Shown: piece by piece, positions 10,074 through 19,702 of the stretch
How the letters are laid out: each line of letters opens with the position of its first letter
Numbering within the stretch: the first letter of the stretch is position 1
Assembly (NCBI RefSeq): GCF_900110225.1
Contig: NZ_FOCW01000003.1
Span: 108,997-172,996, forward strand
DNA: 64,000 nucleotides
Direction: 5' to 3'
DNA from: Allobrachymonas denitrificans DSM 15123
GTDB taxonomy: Bacteria > Pseudomonadota > Gammaproteobacteria > Burkholderiales > Burkholderiaceae_C
Translations under genes and position numbers: made by a program
Notes under the pieces: model-generated
The model's input: the letters and a program-made list of their open reading frames with translations, nothing else
The model's database searches: none
Told to the model about the DNA's origin: nothing

Positions 10074-10784
10074 TCAGACGCTCCCTTCGCGGCGCGCCTT
10101 GGCCTTGGCCAGGGCCGCCGCGATGATGGCGCGTTTCTTGTCCAGCACGACCGGATCGGTGTGCTGGCTTTGTTCTTCCAGATGCTCCAGCTTGTGGCGC
10201 GCCTTGTCTTCCAGACGCTCGGCGTTTTCCTGTTCCGCACGGGCCACCTGAAACTGGTGGAAGGTATAGCGCTGCAGCGCCTGCTCAGCCAGCGCCGCTG
10301 ACCAGGCCTCCCATCCCGCGCGTGTGCCGCTGATGGGCTCCATGGCGATGCAGTCCACCGGGCAGGCTAGCACACACAGATCGCAGCCGGTGCAGAACGG
10401 TTCGATCACGGTGTGCATGCGCTTGTTGCTGCCGAGAATCGCATCGGTTGGGCAGGCCTTGATGCACAATGTGCAGCCAATGCACCAGTTCTCGTCGATG
10501 ATGGCCACCGTCATCGGACCCTCCTGGCCAAACTCCGCATTCAGCGTCTTGCCTTCGGCGCGCTGCGGCTGGCCCAGCGCTTGGGCAATGCGGTGGATGC
10601 CGTCTTCACCGCCCGGGGGACACTGGTTGATGTCGGCACTGCCATCCACCACCGCCTCGGCATAGCCAGCGCAATCCGGATAGCCACAACGCTGGCACTG
10701 CGTTTGCGGCAGTACGCGGTGTACGGCAAGGGCCGGCCCGGAAAGGGGAACGACGGCGGGAGAATCAGGCGACGGCAATGGCAT
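10074..10784 (-). CDS. RnfB-like ferredoxin, soluble form
   Basis: The 236-residue protein begins with the four-cysteine domain typical of RnfB ([15 protein letters not shown] then a Cys in INQCPPGG), followed by two tandem 4Fe-4S motifs, [12 protein letters not shown] and [12 protein letters not shown]. The tail is a charged Glu/Lys/Ala-rich helix (about residues 165-236), probably a coiled coil. The hydrophobic N-terminal anchor of canonical RnfB is missing, and no other rnf genes are nearby, so this is likely a stand-alone electron carrier rather than a subunit of a complete Rnf complex. Soluble forms of this kind are common in betaproteobacteria. It is convergent with the VOC gene. Confidence 0.87.
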   Translation of the reverse strand: MPLPSPDSPAVVPLSGPALAVHRVLPQTQCQRCGYPDCAGYAEAVVDGSADINQCPPGGEDGIHRIAQALGQPQRAEGKTLNAEFGQEGPMTVAIIDENWCIGCTLCIKACPTDAILGSNKRMHTVIEPFCTGCDLCVLACPVDCIAMEPISGTRAGWEAWSAALAEQALQRYTFHQFQVARAEQENAERLEDKARHKLEHLEEQSQHTDPVVLDKKRAIIAAALAKAKARREGSV

Positions 10785-10817
10785 GGCGGAATTATGCCTG
10801 CGGGGTGGGGCGGAAAT

Positions 10818-10849
10818 GAAAAAACCCGATGCGGATCAGGCATCGGGTT
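10818..10849 (-). terminator. Rho-independent terminator after phaZ (minus strand)
   Basis: Read on the minus strand, AACCCGATGC pairs with GCATCGGGTT around a seven-base loop and is followed by a run of T. It lies 21 bases after the phaZ stop and separates it from the rnfB-like gene. Confidence 0.88.
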
Positions 10850-10870
10850 GGCTGCAGCCGTTCGGGCTGA

Positions 10871-12763
10871 TCAGGATTGCTGGCTGTCTGCCATGGCCTG
10901 ATCGGTCGTCTGCTCCTCGGCAACAGAACCCGGCAGGCGCCATGTCGTCATGGGCTTGCTGGTGGACGCATCTGCCTGCACTACGATAGCGCTGTCAGCT
11001 GCCTGTTGCGGCGGCACTTCGGCACTCTTGCCGGCGTCGGCCTGCGGGGCTTCCTTGCTGGTTGCGGCGGCTGGCGCCACTGCCGCAGGAGCCGCGGCTA
11101 CGGTCTCGGCTTTCGGGGACGCCTCGGCAGTGGTTGCGGGAGCGATGGCTTTTTCCGCCGCCTGGGCCGGAGCAGTCCCGGTCACGGCCTTGGCTGCAGG
11201 AGCGCTGGCTGGGGCCGCTTTCTCTGCGGCGGCAGGTGCTTCTGTCGCCGCAGCCTTGGTGGCTGTCTTGCGGGTGCTGCCGGCACGGGAAGCTGGCTTG
11301 GCAGCCGTCTTGCGTGCAGCAGTGCGTGCCTTGGGAGCTGCCTTGACCGGTTCGGCAGGAGCCACTTCGGCCACGGCCGGAGCCGGTTCGACACTGCTGG
11401 CTTCCTGGCCCAGCTGCAGCTGTTCATACAGCTCGGCACGCTTGGCCAGATCGTCCAGATGCGGTTGCGAAGCCTTGCGGCGCTTGGCGGTCACGATGCC
11501 GCTGTGGTGGCGCAGGATGAAGTCACGCAGCACCGGGTAGGCCATTTCGCGCCAGCGGCGGCCGCTGAAGATGCCGTAGTGGCCGGCCCCCTTCACTTCG
11601 TAGTAAAGCTTTTCGCTGTCGGGCACACCGGAGCACATGCTCAAGGAAGCCTGGGTCTGGCCGAGGCCGGCGATGTCATCCAGTTCGCCCTCGATGGCCA
11701 GCACGGCCGTCTTGGTGATGTCCTGCGGACGGACACGCTCGATCTGGCCGTCGACGCCTTTCACGTCCCAGGTGCCGTTGACCAGCTTGAATTCCTGGAA
11801 CACGGTTTCGATGGTGTCGAGGTAGTACTCGGCGTCCATGTCCAGCACGGCGTTGTACTCGTCATAGAACTTGCGGTGCGCTTCGGTACTCTCGCCGTCG
11901 CCGCGGATCAGGTCCTTGAAGTAGTCGTAGTAGCTGGTGGCGTGGCGGTTGGGGTTCATGGCCACGAAGCCGGCAAACTGCAGGAAGCCGGGGTACACGC
12001 GGCGGCCTTCGCCCGGGTAGCCGGAGGGCACGCGGTAGATCACATTGTTCTCGAACCACTCGATGCTGCGCTGCACGGCCAGATCGTTCACCGCGGTGGG
12101 CGACTTGCTGGCATCGACCGGGCCGCCCATCATGGTCATGGTGGCGGGGGTCTGCTCGCCGCGCGAGGCCATCAGCGACACGGCAGCCAGTACGGGCACG
12201 GTGGGCTGGCACACGCTCACCACGTGGCACTCGCCGTTTTCCTTCTGCAGATAGCGGATGAATTCCTGCACGTAGTTGACGTAGTCGTTCAGGTTGAAGC
12301 CGCCTTCGGACAGCGGCACGTTGCGCGCGTTCTTCCAGTCGGTGATGTAGACCTTGTGGTCCTTCAGCATGGTGCGCACGGTATCGCGCAGCAGGGTGGC
12401 GTAGTGGCCGGAAAGCGGCGCCACGATCAGCACGACCGGGTTGCGCAGGAGCTTTTCCAGGGTTTCGGTGTCGTCGGCGTAGCGCTTGAAGCGGCGCAGT
12501 TCGCAGAACGGCTTGTTGATTTCCACGCGCTCGTGGATGGTGACTTCGGCGCCGTCCACATCGACCGATTCGATCTCGAAGCGGGGCTTTTCATAGTCCT
12601 TGGCCAGACGGTGCAGCAGGTTGTAGCCGGCGGCCATGCGGTTGGCGCCTGGAGCGTGGCTGAACGGGAGCACGGGATTGGTGAACATGCGGGACGCCGC
12701 CAGGGCGAGTTCCGCGAACGGTTCCATCAGAGAGCGTTGTGTCTCGTAGATCTGGTAAAGCAT
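10871..12763 (-). CDS. phaZ: Intracellular PHB depolymerase with basic Ala/Pro/Lys-rich tail
   Basis: Residues 1-420 form a complete intracellular poly(3-hydroxybutyrate) depolymerase of the Ralstonia PhaZ1 type. The nucleophile is Cys185 in VVSVCQPTVP, an acidic triad candidate lies in EGELDDIAG (362-363), and His395 lies in GAGHYGIFSG. Such enzymes act at the surface of PHB granules in the cytoplasm. After about residue 420 comes an extension of roughly 210 residues with little sequence complexity. Its first part (about 460-520) is rich in AARKTAAKPA-like repeats resembling histone-H1/AlgP tails; the rest is Ala/Pro/Glu-rich. Homologues normally end near residue 420. The ATG at 12763 has GAAGG upstream; a TTG six bases earlier is disfavoured. 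Confidence 0.9.
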   Translation of the reverse strand: MLYQIYETQRSLMEPFAELALAASRMFTNPVLPFSHAPGANRMAAGYNLLHRLAKDYEKPRFEIESVDVDGAEVTIHERVEINKPFCELRRFKRYADDTETLEKLLRNPVVLIVAPLSGHYATLLRDTVRTMLKDHKVYITDWKNARNVPLSEGGFNLNDYVNYVQEFIRYLQKENGECHVVSVCQPTVPVLAAVSLMASRGEQTPATMTMMGGPVDASKSPTAVNDLAVQRSIEWFENNVIYRVPSGYPGEGRRVYPGFLQFAGFVAMNPNRHATSYYDYFKDLIRGDGESTEAHRKFYDEYNAVLDMDAEYYLDTIETVFQEFKLVNGTWDVKGVDGQIERVRPQDITKTAVLAIEGELDDIAGLGQTQASLSMCSGVPDSEKLYYEVKGAGHYGIFSGRRWREMAYPVLRDFILRHHSGIVTAKRRKASQPHLDDLAKRAELYEQLQLGQEASSVEPAPAVAEVAPAEPVKAAPKARTAARKTAAKPASRAGSTRKTATKAAATEAPAAAEKAAPASAPAAKAVTGTAPAQAAEKAIAPATTAEASPKAETVAAAPAAVAPAAATSKEAPQADAGKSAEVPPQQAADSAIVVQADASTSKPMTTWRLPGSVAEEQTTDQAMADSQQS

Positions 12764-13030
12764 GGACAACCTTCGGGAGAAAAATGCTGCGGTGCAACAA
12801 TTTTAGCAGTGATTATGAAATACGCGCTGTCAGACAGCATCGCAGGACGGTGCAGGTGCAGCAATGTCACATTTTGCAACTCCGGGAGTGCAGCGCAACA
12901 TAGCGGCAACCCTAATTTTTGGCACGGTCATGCGAAGAATCGGTGGCATCTGTCACATGGTTTTCATGCGATTGAGATAAACATCAAATCTTGCATTCTG
13001 GAGGGCTCTTGCAGGAAGGAGCAGACCATG
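12764..13030. other. Non-coding region upstream of phaZ
   Basis: This stretch separates phaZ from the terminator of the aminotransferase gene. It is less GC-rich than its surroundings near 12900-12990 and should hold the phaZ promoter, but no convincing -35/-10 pair or operator stands out. No coding potential was seen. Confidence 0.5.
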
Positions 13031-13063
13031 AAAAAAAGCCACCGGCCTTGCGGACGGTGGCTT
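13031..13063 (-). terminator. Rho-independent terminator after the aminotransferase gene
   Basis: On the minus strand AAGCCACCG and CGGTGGCTT form a nine-base stem followed by seven T residues. It is 24 bases beyond the aminotransferase stop. Confidence 0.9.
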
Positions 13064-13086
13064 TGCGGCTGTGCCATCAGGTTGCC

Positions 13087-14283
13087 TTACAGCACCTTGG
13101 CGATGCTTTCGCAGACGTAGCCGATGTTCTTGCTGTTGAGCGCAGCCACGCACATGCGGCCGGTGTCGGTGCCGTACACGCCGAATTCATTGCGCAGGCG
13201 CACCATCTGGTCCTTGGAGAGGCCGGAGTAGCTGAACATGCCGATCTGCTTGGTGATGAAGGACATGTCGCGCTGCACGCCGGCAGCCTTCAGGCCGTCG
13301 ACCAGCGCCTGACGCATGGCCTTGATGCGGGTGCGCATCTCGCCCAGTTCCTGCTCCCACTGGGCGCGCAGCTCGGGGTTGTTCAGCACGGTGGCGACCA
13401 CGGTACCGCCATGCGTGGGCGGGTTGCTGTAGTTGGTACGCACCACGATCTTGAGCTGGCTCAGCACGCGGGCGGCTTCTTCCTTGCTTTCGCACACCAC
13501 GCTCAGGGCGCCGACGCGCTCACCGTACAGGCTGAAGCTCTTGCTGAAGGAAGTGGAGACGAAGAAGTTCAGGCCGGCAGCCACGAACTTGCCGATCACG
13601 GCGCCATCTTCGGCGATGCCGTGGCCGAAGCCCTGGTAAGCCATGTCGAGGAAGGCGACCAGGCCCTTGGCCTTGACCACTTCAACGACCTTGTCCCACT
13701 GCTCGGGGGTGATGTCGTAGCCGGTGGGGTTGTGGCAGCAGGCGTGCAGCACGATCACGGTGCCGGCTTCGGCAGCGTTCAGGCTGGCCAGCATGCCGTC
13801 GAAGTTCACGCCCAGCTTGTCGGCGTCGTAGTAGGCGTAGGTCTCGACGGTGAAGCCGGCATTGGTGAACAGGGCGCGGTGGTTTTCCCAGCTCGGGTCG
13901 CTGATCAGCACCTTGGCATTGGGGTTGAGCTTTTTCAGGAAGTCGGCGCCGATTTTCAGGCCGCCGGTGCCGCCCAGGGCCTGCACGGTGGCCACGCGGC
14001 CGTCCTGCACCACAGCGCTGTCAGCGCCGAACACCAGCGCCTTGACGGCGTTGTCATAGGCAGCCAGGCCATCGATCGGCAGGTAGCCGCGGGCAGCGGG
14101 CTTGTCCATCATGGTCTTTTCGGCGGCCTGCACGCACTGCAGCAGGGGCAGCTTGCCGTTGTCGTCAAAGTACACGCCCACGCCCAGGTTGACCTTGTTG
14201 GGGTTGGTGTCGGCGTTGTATTGCTCGTTCAGGCCCAGGATCGGGTCGCGGGGGGCCATTTCGACGGCGGAGAAAAGGGACAT
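13087..14283 (-). CDS. tyrB: Aromatic-amino-acid / aspartate aminotransferase (class I)
   Basis: The 398-residue PLP enzyme belongs to the aspartate/tyrosine aminotransferase subgroup. The N-terminal MSLFSAVEMAPRDPILGL is typical of TyrB/AspC. The Schiff-base lysine lies in STSFSKSFSLYGERVG, the cofactor-binding Asn/Pro is in HACCHNPTGYD, and substrate-carboxylate Arg candidates are near the C-terminus. It would convert Phe/Tyr to the phenylpyruvates (4-hydroxyphenylpyruvate is the HppD substrate encoded at 29698) or interconvert aspartate and oxaloacetate. The choice between tyrB and aspC rests on memory of the family only. The ATG at 14283 has AGAGG upstream. It is divergent from uvrB. Confidence 0.85.
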   Translation of the reverse strand: MSLFSAVEMAPRDPILGLNEQYNADTNPNKVNLGVGVYFDDNGKLPLLQCVQAAEKTMMDKPAARGYLPIDGLAAYDNAVKALVFGADSAVVQDGRVATVQALGGTGGLKIGADFLKKLNPNAKVLISDPSWENHRALFTNAGFTVETYAYYDADKLGVNFDGMLASLNAAEAGTVIVLHACCHNPTGYDITPEQWDKVVEVVKAKGLVAFLDMAYQGFGHGIAEDGAVIGKFVAAGLNFFVSTSFSKSFSLYGERVGALSVVCESKEEAARVLSQLKIVVRTNYSNPPTHGGTVVATVLNNPELRAQWEQELGEMRTRIKAMRQALVDGLKAAGVQRDMSFITKQIGMFSYSGLSKDQMVRLRNEFGVYGTDTGRMCVAALNSKNIGYVCESIAKVL

Positions 14284-14674
14284 GAGGGTACCTCTGGCTG
14301 GTGTTTGGGGAGAAAACAGGCCCGCACACCACACTCGCAGCAGCATTGCGGACAACTTTTCTATTGTAAGAGCGCGGCCTGCCATTCGAAAAGCGCGGCG
14401 TGGAGGATGGGGCAACTAAATTGCGGGAGCGGTCGCGCGTGTGGCGGCATGGCAAAAGGTCGGGCGGCGCCAGTTGTATTGGCGTAGTCCAACGCGGTGC
14501 GGCACTTGGCTGGCGGCACGGTAAACAGTGGGGCAGCGCCAGCTTCATGTTGCGGCTTGAAATCCGTACGCGATTTGATCACTTGGGTGGGGCTGTCCGG
14601 CCTTTCGCACGATTTCAGATGCCCGGGCGCAGCCGGATGCTTTACATTGCACGTTTGGCCCCCACCTGATTGCC
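14284..14674. other. Divergent intergenic region between tyrB and uvrB
   Basis: This 391-base region has no supported gene. Two loosely similar GC-rich blocks near 14455-14490 and 14510-14550 (each containing a GC(G/A)GCGCCAG core) are seen but have no known meaning. No LexA box was found upstream of uvrB, and no convincing promoter hexamers could be assigned on either strand. Confidence 0.5.
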
Positions 14675-16774
14675 ATGTCCGCCAGCCCACAGACCGAAAT
14701 CCTCGCCGATCCCGCCCAGGCTACCGCGCCGGCGGGAGAGTTCGTGCAGTTCCCCGATTCGCCGTTTCAGCTGTTCCAGCCGTATCCGCCGGCGGGCGAC
14801 CAGCCCACGGCCATCGACGAGCTGGTGGAAGGTGTGCACGATGGCGAGGCCTACCAGACCCTGCTGGGCGTGACGGGCTCGGGCAAGACCTTCACCATGG
14901 CCAACGTGATTGCCCGGCTGGGCCGGCCTGCCATCGTGTTTGCGCCCAACAAGACGTTGGCGGCGCAGTTGTACAGCGAATTCCGCGAGTTCTTTCCGAA
15001 GAACGCGGTGGAGTATTTCGTCAGCTACTACGACTACTACCAGCCGGAAGCCTACGTGCCGCAGCGCGACCTGTTCATCGAGAAGGACAGCGCCATCAAC
15101 GAGCACATCGAGCAGATGCGGCTGAGCTGCACCAAGAGTCTGCTGGAACGGCGCGATGTGGTGATTGTGGCCACTGTGTCGGCCATCTACGGTATCGGCA
15201 AGCCCGAGAGCTACCACCGCATGATCATGACGCTGCGCGCAGGCGACCAGTACAGCCAGCGCGACATCATCACGCAGCTGGTGCGCATGCAGTATCAGCG
15301 CAACGAGATGGAGTTCACGCGCGGCAAGTTCCGCGTGCGTGGTGACACCATCGACGTGTTTCCGGCCGAACACAGCGAGCTGGCGCTGCGCATCGAGCTG
15401 TTCGATGACGAGATCGAGACGCTGCAGCTGTTCGATCCGCTCACCGGCAAGGTGCGGCAGAAGCTGGCGCGTTTTACCGTGTACCCGAGCAGCCATTACG
15501 TCACGCCGCGCGAGCAGGTGCTGAGCGCGGTGGAAGGCATCAAGCTGGAACTGGCGGATCGCCTCAAGTATTTCTACGACGAAGGCAAGCTGGTGGAAGC
15601 GCAGCGGCTGGAACAGCGTACGCGCTTCGATCTGGAAATGCTGGCCGAAGTCGGGCACTGCAAGGGCATCGAGAACTACTCGCGTCATCTGGCCGGCACG
15701 CTGCCGGGCGAGGCGCCGAGCACGTTGACCGACTACCTGCCGGCCGATACTGTGATGTTCCTGGACGAGAGCCACGTGATGATCGGCCAGCTGGGCGCCA
15801 TGTACAACGGCGACCGCTCGCGCAAGACCACGCTGGTGGAGTACGGCTTCCGGTTGCCGAGCGCGCTGGACAACCGCCCGCTAAAGTTCGAGGAGTTCGA
15901 GCGCAAGATGCGGCAGGTGGTATTCGTCTCGGCTACGCCAGCGGATTATGAAAAGACCCATGCCGGCCAGGTGGTGGAGCAGGTGGTGCGTCCCACCGGC
16001 CTGGTTGATCCTGAAGTGGAAGTGCGCCCGGCCACCAGCCAGGTGGACGATGTGCTGCAGGAAATCCGCAACCGCACGGAGCAGGGCGACCGCGTGCTGA
16101 TCACCACGCTGACCAAGCGCATGGCCGAGCAGCTGACGGATTACCTGACGGAAAACGGCGTGAAGGTGCGCTATCTGCACAGCGACATCGACACAGTGGA
16201 GCGCGTGGAAATCATCCGTGACCTGCGTCTGGGCAGCTTCGATGTGCTGGTGGGCATCAACCTGCTGCGCGAGGGTCTGGACATTCCGGAAGTGTCGCTG
16301 GTAGCGATTCTGGACGCGGACAAGGAAGGCTTTCTGCGCAGCGAGCGCAGCCTGATTCAGACGATCGGGCGGGCGGCGCGCAACGTGAACGGCAAGGCCA
16401 TTTTGTACGCAGACCGCATCACCGACAGCATGCAGCGGGCCATCTCCGAAACGGAACGCCGTCGCGCCAAGCAGATGGCTTTCAACGAGGCGCATGGCAT
16501 CACGCCACGCAGCGTGATCAAGCAGGTGCGCGACCTGATCGATGGCGTCTACAGCGAGAAGGCCAGCAAGGCGGCGCAGCAGCAGGAAATGCAGCGTGCC
16601 TATGCCGAGGAGTTGAGCGAGAAGGATCTGGCGAAGGAAATCAAGCGCCTCGAAAAGCAGATGATGGAGCACGCCAAAAATCTGGAATTCGAGCAGGCGG
16701 CGCGCACGCGCGACCAGCTGGCGGCTCTGCGCGAGCGGGTGCTGGGTGGGGCAGGGCACGATCTGCTGAGTTGA
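14675..16774 (+). CDS. uvrB: Excinuclease ABC subunit B (UvrB)
   Basis: UvrB is the DNA-damage verification helicase of nucleotide excision repair and works with UvrA and UvrC. The 699-residue chain has Walker A GVTGSGKT at 65-72, the beta-hairpin segment [12 protein letters not shown] that clamps damaged DNA, the DESHV Walker B box, and helicase motif VI around [11 protein letters not shown]-terminal UVR domain ([24 protein letters not shown] region) contacts UvrC. All domains are complete. It stands alone on the plus strand, 245 bases upstream of iscR. Confidence 0.97.
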   Translation: MSASPQTEILADPAQATAPAGEFVQFPDSPFQLFQPYPPAGDQPTAIDELVEGVHDGEAYQTLLGVTGSGKTFTMANVIARLGRPAIVFAPNKTLAAQLYSEFREFFPKNAVEYFVSYYDYYQPEAYVPQRDLFIEKDSAINEHIEQMRLSCTKSLLERRDVVIVATVSAIYGIGKPESYHRMIMTLRAGDQYSQRDIITQLVRMQYQRNEMEFTRGKFRVRGDTIDVFPAEHSELALRIELFDDEIETLQLFDPLTGKVRQKLARFTVYPSSHYVTPREQVLSAVEGIKLELADRLKYFYDEGKLVEAQRLEQRTRFDLEMLAEVGHCKGIENYSRHLAGTLPGEAPSTLTDYLPADTVMFLDESHVMIGQLGAMYNGDRSRKTTLVEYGFRLPSALDNRPLKFEEFERKMRQVVFVSATPADYEKTHAGQVVEQVVRPTGLVDPEVEVRPATSQVDDVLQEIRNRTEQGDRVLITTLTKRMAEQLTDYLTENGVKVRYLHSDIDTVERVEIIRDLRLGSFDVLVGINLLREGLDIPEVSLVAILDADKEGFLRSERSLIQTIGRAARNVNGKAILYADRITDSMQRAISETERRRAKQMAFNEAHGITPRSVIKQVRDLIDGVYSEKASKAAQQQEMQRAYAEELSEKDLAKEIKRLEKQMMEHAKNLEFEQAARTRDQLAALRERVLGGAGHDLLS

Positions 16775-16927
16775 TCGGCGGCGCGGGGACTTTTCGATCA
16801 GTGGAAGCGGGGTTGCAAACAGGCAGCACCTCCTCAAGACGCCAGCCACTCGACGCCTGCACCACTTTTTGTCGCCACGGCAACAAAAAATCTCCTTGTA
16901 TCCGAGCAAGGTACAAGGTTATCGGGT

Positions 16928-16960
16928 ATACTTGACCTAAATAGTCGGGTTAGAGGCTAT
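16928..16960 (+). promoter_or_regulatory. IscR type-1 binding site overlapping the isc promoter
   Basis: The segment 16928-16952 reads ATACTTGACC, TAAATAGTC, GGGTTA. It closely follows the type-1 IscR consensus known from the E. coli isc promoter (ATASYYGACT...AGTCRRSTAT). TTGACC at 16932-16937 can serve as -35, with a weak -10 GGCTAT at 16955-16960 after 17 bases. Binding of [2Fe-2S]-IscR here would repress the operon starting at 17020. Confidence 0.8.
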
Positions 16961-17019
16961 TTCGTGGGCCACCAGCCTGCCCCAAGCTGCCCGCTCAACC
17001 TGTCACAAGAGAGATTGCC

Positions 17020-17559
17020 ATGCGACTTACCACCAAAGGACGCTTCGCCGTTACCGCCATGATCGACCTGGCCCTGCGCCAGAGCAGCGGTCCGGTAACC
17101 CTGGCTGCCATCAGCCAGCGCCAGCAGATTTCGCTGTCGTATCTGGAGCAGCTGTTTGGCAAGCTGCGCCGTCATGAACTGGTCGAATCCACCCGCGGCC
17201 CGGGTGGCGGCTACACGCTGGCGCGCAAGGCCGGCGACATCACCGTGGCCGACATCGTGGTGTCGGTGGATGAACAGCTCGACGCCACCAGCTGCGGCGG
17301 CAAGGCCAACTGCATGGGCGAGAACAACGGCCCCTGCATGACGCACGACCTGTGGACCAGCCTGAACGACCGCATGCTCGAGTTCCTGCGCTCCGTCTCC
17401 CTGCAGAAGCTGGTGGACGAACAGATCGCCAAGGGCGTGCGCATCGAGGACAAGCCCATGATCAAGCGCGCCATCTCCTCCGCACCCGTGCTCAAGCCAG
17501 TGCGCGTGAATGCGCCCAACTCGGTCTTCGCCCTGGGCACCGTGCCGCTTTCCAAGTAA
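17020..17559 (+). CDS. iscR: Fe-S cluster-responsive regulator IscR (Rrf2 family)
   Basis: IscR is a winged-helix regulator that senses Fe-S cluster demand and represses the isc operon when loaded with a [2Fe-2S] cluster. The N-terminal [19 protein letters not shown] is diagnostic, with a DNA-recognition region around [17 protein letters not shown]. Ligand cysteines are Cys92, Cys98 and Cys106, with a nearby His in CMTHDLW. The spacing between the last two cysteines is two residues longer than in E. coli. The gene heads the isc operon directly behind the IscR-type site. Confidence 0.95.
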   Translation: MRLTTKGRFAVTAMIDLALRQSSGPVTLAAISQRQQISLSYLEQLFGKLRRHELVESTRGPGGGYTLARKAGDITVADIVVSVDEQLDATSCGGKANCMGENNGPCMTHDLWTSLNDRMLEFLRSVSLQKLVDEQIAKGVRIEDKPMIKRAISSAPVLKPVRVNAPNSVFALGTVPLSK

Positions 17560-17611
17560 ATACAATGCGGGCCTCCCCGGGCCGGCATTTCCTGCAACAA
17601 CGAGTACAACA

Positions 17612-18826
17612 ATGACTCCTCATTTTCCGATTTACCTCGATTACGGCGCCACCACGCCGGTGGACCCGCGCGTGGCCGAAGCCATGATCCCCTGGATCAG
17701 TGAGCACTTCGGCAACGCGGCCTCGCGCAGCCATGCCTGGGGCTGGGAAGCCGAAGCGGCCATCGAGAAGGCCCGCGAACAGGTGGCCGACCTGATCGGC
17801 GCCGACCCGCGCGAGATCGTCTGGACCAGCGGCGCGACCGAGTCCGACAACCTGGCGATCAAGGGCGCTGCGCACTTCTACAAGAGCAAGGGCAAGCACC
17901 TCATCACCGTCAAGACCGAGCACAAGGCCGTGCTGGACACCATGCGCGAGCTGGAGCGCCAGGGCTTCGAGGTGACCTATCTGGATGTGCAGGAAAACGG
18001 CCTGATCGACATGGACGTGCTGAAGGCGGCCATCCGTCCCGACACCATCCTGATCAGCGTGATGTTCGTGAACAACGAGATCGGCGTGGTGCAGGACATT
18101 CCGGCCATCGGCGCACTGTGCCGCGAGAAGGGCATCATCTTCCACGTGGACGCTGCGCAGGCAACCGGCAAGGTGGAAGTCGACGTCAAGACCATGCCGA
18201 TCGACCTGATGAGTCTGGCCAGCCACAAGACCTATGGTCCCAAGGGCATTGGTGCCCTGTACGTGCGCCGCAAGCCGCGCGTGCGCATCGAGGCGCAGAT
18301 GCACGGTGGCGGCCACGAGCGCGGCATGCGCAGCGGCACGCTGCCCACCCACCAGTGCGTGGGCATGGGCGAGGCCTTCCGCCTGGCCAAGGAAGAGATG
18401 CAGAAGGACCATGAGCATGCAGCCCGCCTGCAGAAGCGCCTGCTGGACGGCCTGAAGGAAATCGATCAGGTGTTCGTCAACGGCGATCTGGAGCATCGCG
18501 TGCCGCACAACCTGAACATGAGTTTCAACTTCGTCGAGGGCGAGTCGCTCATCATGGGGATCAAGGGCCTGGCAGTATCCAGCGGCTCTGCCTGTACCAG
18601 CGCCAGTCTGGAACCCAGCTACGTGCTGCGTGCCCTGGGCCGCAGCGACGAGCTGGCGCACAGCAGCCTGCGCATGACCTTTGGCCGTTTTACGACGGAA
18701 GAGGAGGTGGACTATGCCATCAACACCATCAAGGAAAACGTGGCCAAGCTGCGTGAACTGAGCCCGCTGTGGGAAATGCACCAGGAAGGCATCGACCTCA
18801 GCACCATCGAATGGGCGGCCCACTGA
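17612..18826 (+). CDS. iscS: Cysteine desulfurase IscS
   Basis: IscS is the PLP enzyme that takes sulfur from cysteine and hands it to IscU and to tRNA-thiolation pathways. The 404-residue product has the N-terminal [14 protein letters not shown], the PLP lysine in [17 protein letters not shown], and the mobile catalytic Cys in [15 protein letters not shown], all canonical for the IscS (group I) type. The C-terminal [11 protein letters not shown] tail for IscU contact is intact. The ATG at 17612 is 52 bases after iscR. Its TGA overlaps the ATG of the next gene (ATGA). Confidence 0.96.
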   Translation: MTPHFPIYLDYGATTPVDPRVAEAMIPWISEHFGNAASRSHAWGWEAEAAIEKAREQVADLIGADPREIVWTSGATESDNLAIKGAAHFYKSKGKHLITVKTEHKAVLDTMRELERQGFEVTYLDVQENGLIDMDVLKAAIRPDTILISVMFVNNEIGVVQDIPAIGALCREKGIIFHVDAAQATGKVEVDVKTMPIDLMSLASHKTYGPKGIGALYVRRKPRVRIEAQMHGGGHERGMRSGTLPTHQCVGMGEAFRLAKEEMQKDHEHAARLQKRLLDGLKEIDQVFVNGDLEHRVPHNLNMSFNFVEGESLIMGIKGLAVSSGSACTSASLEPSYVLRALGRSDELAHSSLRMTFGRFTTEEEVDYAINTIKENVAKLRELSPLWEMHQEGIDLSTIEWAAH

Positions 18827-19251
18827 TGAACACCGTCGTCCTTGCCCCCCGCGCCCTGATGCGCGCCACCGGTGTGGTGGCGCTGCTGGCAGGTGCGTGG
18901 ATGGCGCAGCCGGTCCAGGCCTCCACCCAGGTGGCCTGCCTGCTCGCCGGCAAGGTGTTGCAGGTGCAGCAGCAGCCGCTCAACGAGCGCGTGGTGCGCG
19001 TGCAGCTGCAGCAGGTGAAGGACGACAACACTGTGCGCAACGATGTGGAATGCAGCAAGCAGTTCCGCACAGGCGATGCCCTCTGGGTGAGCCTGGATGC
19101 GCGTGGCAATGACAATTCCAAGCCGGCCCGGGCGGGCGACCGCATCTGGCTGAGCTTCCGTTACGGCGACGACCGTGGCGGCACCGTCTGGCGGAAGTAC
19201 GAACCGATCCCGCTGGGCAAATATCTGGAGAGAAAAAATGGCATACAGTGA
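18826..19251 (+). CDS. Predicted exported protein embedded in the isc operon, function unknown
   Basis: I do not recognise this 141-residue protein. It begins with a probable Sec signal peptide: basic start, hydrophobic stretch about residues 12-26, then a likely cleavage site after PVQA (near residue 31). The mature part has a Cys in VACLLAGK and another in VECSKQF, which could form a disulfide in the periplasm, and is otherwise a small beta-rich polar domain ending WRKYEPIPLGKYLERK. Its ATG overlaps the iscS stop and its 3' end overlaps iscU by 14 bases, so translation looks coupled to both. An exported protein is unexpected in a cytoplasmic Fe-S assembly operon. Confidence 0.75.
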   Translation: MNTVVLAPRALMRATGVVALLAGAWMAQPVQASTQVACLLAGKVLQVQQQPLNERVVRVQLQQVKDDNTVRNDVECSKQFRTGDALWVSLDARGNDNSKPARAGDRIWLSFRYGDDRGGTVWRKYEPIPLGKYLERKNGIQ

Positions 19252-19630
19252 CAAGGTCATCGACCACTACGAGAACCCCCGCAACGTCGGCTCCTTCGAC
19301 AAGTCCGACGAGTCCGTCGGTACCGGCATGGTGGGTGCACCTGCCTGTGGCGACGTGATGAAGCTGCAGATCAAGGTCAACCCCGAAACCGGCGTGATCG
19401 AGGATGCGCGCTTCAAGACCTACGGCTGTGGCTCGGCCATTGCCAGCAGCTCGCTGGTGACCGAATGGGTCAAGGGCAAGACGCTGGACGAGGCGGCTGC
19501 GCTCAAGAACAGCCAGATCGCCGAAGAACTGGCGCTGCCGCCGGTGAAGGTGCACTGCTCCATCCTCGCGGAAGACGCCATCAAGGCCGCCGTGACCGAC
19601 TACAAGAAGAAGCACGACGCAACTGCCTGA
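19238..19630 (+). CDS. iscU: Fe-S cluster scaffold IscU
   Basis: IscU is the scaffold on which the ISC system builds [2Fe-2S] clusters. The 130-residue product has the three ligand cysteines at 37 (GAPACGD), 64 (TYGCGSA) and 107 (KVHCSI), with His106 beside the last, and the LPPVKV segment recognised by HscA. The ATG at 19238 follows GGAGAG; longer upstream frames belong to the overlapping exported-protein gene. Confidence 0.97.
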   Translation: MAYSDKVIDHYENPRNVGSFDKSDESVGTGMVGAPACGDVMKLQIKVNPETGVIEDARFKTYGCGSAIASSSLVTEWVKGKTLDEAAALKNSQIAEELALPPVKVHCSILAEDAIKAAVTDYKKKHDATA

Positions 19631-19702
19631 TTTCCTGATCGGGAACAGCGTGATCTGACTGGCGGCTTGTCGTGAAGACAGGCTGCAGCAATGGGTAATG
19701 AC

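Noticed and set aside
12850..12870. PhaR-like binding site (TTGCTGC on the minus strand) upstream of phaZ
   Set aside because: A single short match is expected by chance in this sequence; no second copy or PhaR context supports it.
10877..13120. Long plus-strand frame (about 747 codons) opposite phaZ
   Set aside because: Antisense shadow with His/Gly/Val-rich composition; it also runs through the terminators on both sides of phaZ.
14284..14674. LexA box or other SOS control upstream of uvrB
   Set aside because: No CTG-N10-CAG with an AT-rich centre was found in the gap.
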